From an uncultured Flavobacteriaceae bacterium (GTDB lineage: Bacteria; Bacteroidota; Bacteroidia; Flavobacteriales; Flavobacteriaceae), in the NCBI GenBank assembly GCA_947504035.1, contig CANNGA010000013.1, forward strand, positions 1 to 64,000: a DNA stretch of 64,000 nucleotides, read 5' to 3'. Shown piece after piece: positions 63,601 to 64,000 of the stretch (positions are counted from its first letter, which is position 1; each line of letters begins with the position of its first letter). Below the pieces are notes generated by a model. It was not told the origin of the DNA, did no database searches, and worked only from the letters and a program-made list of their open reading frames with translations. The translations under genes were made by a program, and so were the position numbers.

Positions 63601-64000
63601 AAAAATATTTGATGCTGTAATAGATTTAACAGGGAATACATTGGTGTTAAAGGGGTATTTTAATAAAGAAGAGAAATATGAACCAGAAAAATATGGGATA
63701 GTATTAGGAGCTAAAAACACAAAGAATGCTATAATATTTGCAGTAGAAGATAATAACAATACTATAGGTTATAAAGGTATTGAAATAAAAGCTTCTAATT
63801 ATTCTGTTTTCACTACTAATAGTGTTATTAAATCACCTTTGGATTATCCATATAATAAAATTTGGGTTACAAGTGTTAAAGATTTGAAAGTTCAAGCAAC
63901 GGGGAGTCAGTATTCGTATAATCCTCAAGAAGTGGAATGGGTTTTTAAATCAGGTAATTACACACCTAATGATAATACCCTTTTAATTAGAAATAAAATA
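60674..64000 (+). CDS. TANFOR-like exported protein with metzincin zinc motif (partial)
   Basis: ATG 60674, two bases after the PKD gene's stop, opens a frame that stays open to the window end (over 1100 residues seen). A signal peptide (LALILTWVSYAQ) is followed by a TANFOR-like region (about 20-290: LPDGRYRFCFEVTDVFSG, NIIFNWTPRHLNATGVQYEF, GKTYGWQVRALVSD) and a fibronectin-III-like domain. At residues 840-851 lies HELGHGIFGLEH, a full HExxHxxGxxH metzincin motif, with a possible Met-turn at LLMDYG (Met867). The upstream part NYTPEERAIYKHYKTQ may be the start of the catalytic domain. The C-terminal end, where a sorting tail or effector domain would be, is outside the window. Confidence 0.8.
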   Translation, partial: MKRIVIYLALILTWVSYAQIFPVQVTPQLIPPYSLKLSDYQTTTSEKLFVNLLLTDAQETGRQVRLKMFIEGQGLAIQTLDVVAGAAPIFLDGGLNLRLSNIDLRPYFSLNNLQGITPQQYNQPLPDGRYRFCFEVTDVFSGRPISTKSCFSAFLISNDPPFLNVPNRGDLVTAQTPQNIIFNWTPRHLNATGVQYEFVLKELWDTGLDPQAAFLNSPVLHQETTLATTLLYGPANIQLLEGKTYGWQVRALVSDGISETSVFKNNGFSEIYHFKYEGNCDVPRFVLSEALNAENVAITWDFSNHLRYEIQYRKKGYGDDDWFSLYAYNQQSKIYNLEAGETYEFRVGGECTPQGGFAFSQIYEFTTPTQETAASYNCGILPEIEITNQNPLQNIGINEVFVAGDFPVTVKQIKSSGQGIYSGWGFITVPYLADTKLRVEFENIHINTDFQLIEGTVETSYDKNWGDIASVDELIDDVFGSKGDVKTFDATNIDVTAVKVDENGKIILIDAASNPHPIEVDTPVVITDKDGEKWKVDEDGKVTNLGKEAEGGTATKENTNGVGSNGTINTITSQDVTIVFNPSGFYSTDQLRTAITTPNYVKEYPSIPLSRGGDYNVMYKAVSNSPNKTDVIEATATLKNGKTTSDIIFKTKEGVTVPTTWEDNTATLTIEQQFNFVKDEIIATVRPKDTTANYDIAGKMNIWHLQQQEVNLTIVPIANATLDDERIKEQINAIYNPVGVNFNITVAPSFSINKAVWDVENVNDKLDVGDSNILANYTPEERAIYKHYKTQHPIQNQMYYVFVLGDAIKITNTDVEGFMPLKRQYGFVFNASNTARTIAHELGHGIFGLEHPFTEYNSSQGSTDLLMDYGLGTAFTHMDWQKIHAPGLQLYLFQGDEDGENHTIRGLFKRLNFGKNEDETFSFLTPTAQYTVLPKDVKDVVTFYGYYGTSFKEDKETFKEFMTIVPGTLKSFKIGEKIFDAVIDLTGNTLVLKGYFNKEEKYEPEKYGIVLGAKNTKNAIIFAVEDNNNTIGYKGIEIKASNYSVFTTNSVIKSPLDYPYNKIWVTSVKDLKVQATGSQYSYNPQEVEWVFKSGNYTPNDNTLLIRNKI

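Overview
The window is a low-GC chromosome segment of a Bacteroidota bacterium, most likely a marine member of the Flavobacteriaceae. The evidence is a type IX secretion (T9SS) sorting domain, SprB-type repeats, a Bacteroidota-type Hcp/TssD tube protein, TRL-like lipoproteins, weak Shine-Dalgarno sites, and promoters that fit the Bacteroidota -7 consensus TAnnTTTG. I saw no rRNA, tRNA or CRISPR array.

Region 1 (1-20.2 kb, accessory). Unrelated small genes (ECF sigma unit, DinB-like, DUF418, HEPN-like, acyltransferase, MATE) are separated by long hairpins and by at least eight copies or fragments of one dispersed repeat. Several of these genes have a start-side sequence that is the reverse complement of their own end-side sequence, as in integron cassettes. 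Two group II intron remnants and an IS3-type transposase relic lie here, and one lipoprotein gene is broken by a TAG codon. No integrase gene is visible.

Region 2 (8.5-16.2 kb, inside region 1, mostly minus strand). This is a sulfide/thiosulfate module: a split YeeE/YedE-type transporter, a DUF2892 protein, a 26-residue membrane peptide, a persulfide-dioxygenase-like MBL-rhodanese fusion, a SulP transporter and two Crp/Fnr regulators. Four palindromes of the form GTRAC-N4-GTTAC lie at one fixed distance from -7-like elements, which suggests a single Crp/Fnr-type regulon.

Region 3 (20.2-33 kb). An NTF2-like/YHS/SPW-like operon is followed by tag (3-methyladenine glycosylase I), a frameshifted SGNH hydrolase lipoprotein gene, a DinB-like gene and an AraC regulator. 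The AraC gene is divergent from a complete Nit1C (nitrilase / nitrogen-starvation) cluster of seven genes plus a DUF1348 gene.

Region 4 (33-46 kb). It holds an orphan Hcp/TssD gene, a YceI-like lipoprotein, a TetR-ABC-HlyD-TolC export operon on the minus strand, a vWA/MoxR-type pair, three tandem TRL-like lipoproteins and a YifB-type AAA ATPase.

Region 5 (46.2 kb to the window end). Five tightly packed genes encode very large exported proteins: a 1583-residue protein of unknown family, a fibronectin-III-like protein, a 2027-residue SprB-repeat adhesin with a T9SS type A tail, a PKD-like lipoprotein, and a TANFOR-like protein with a complete metzincin zinc motif whose gene runs off the window. 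They probably form one surface machine exported by T9SS.
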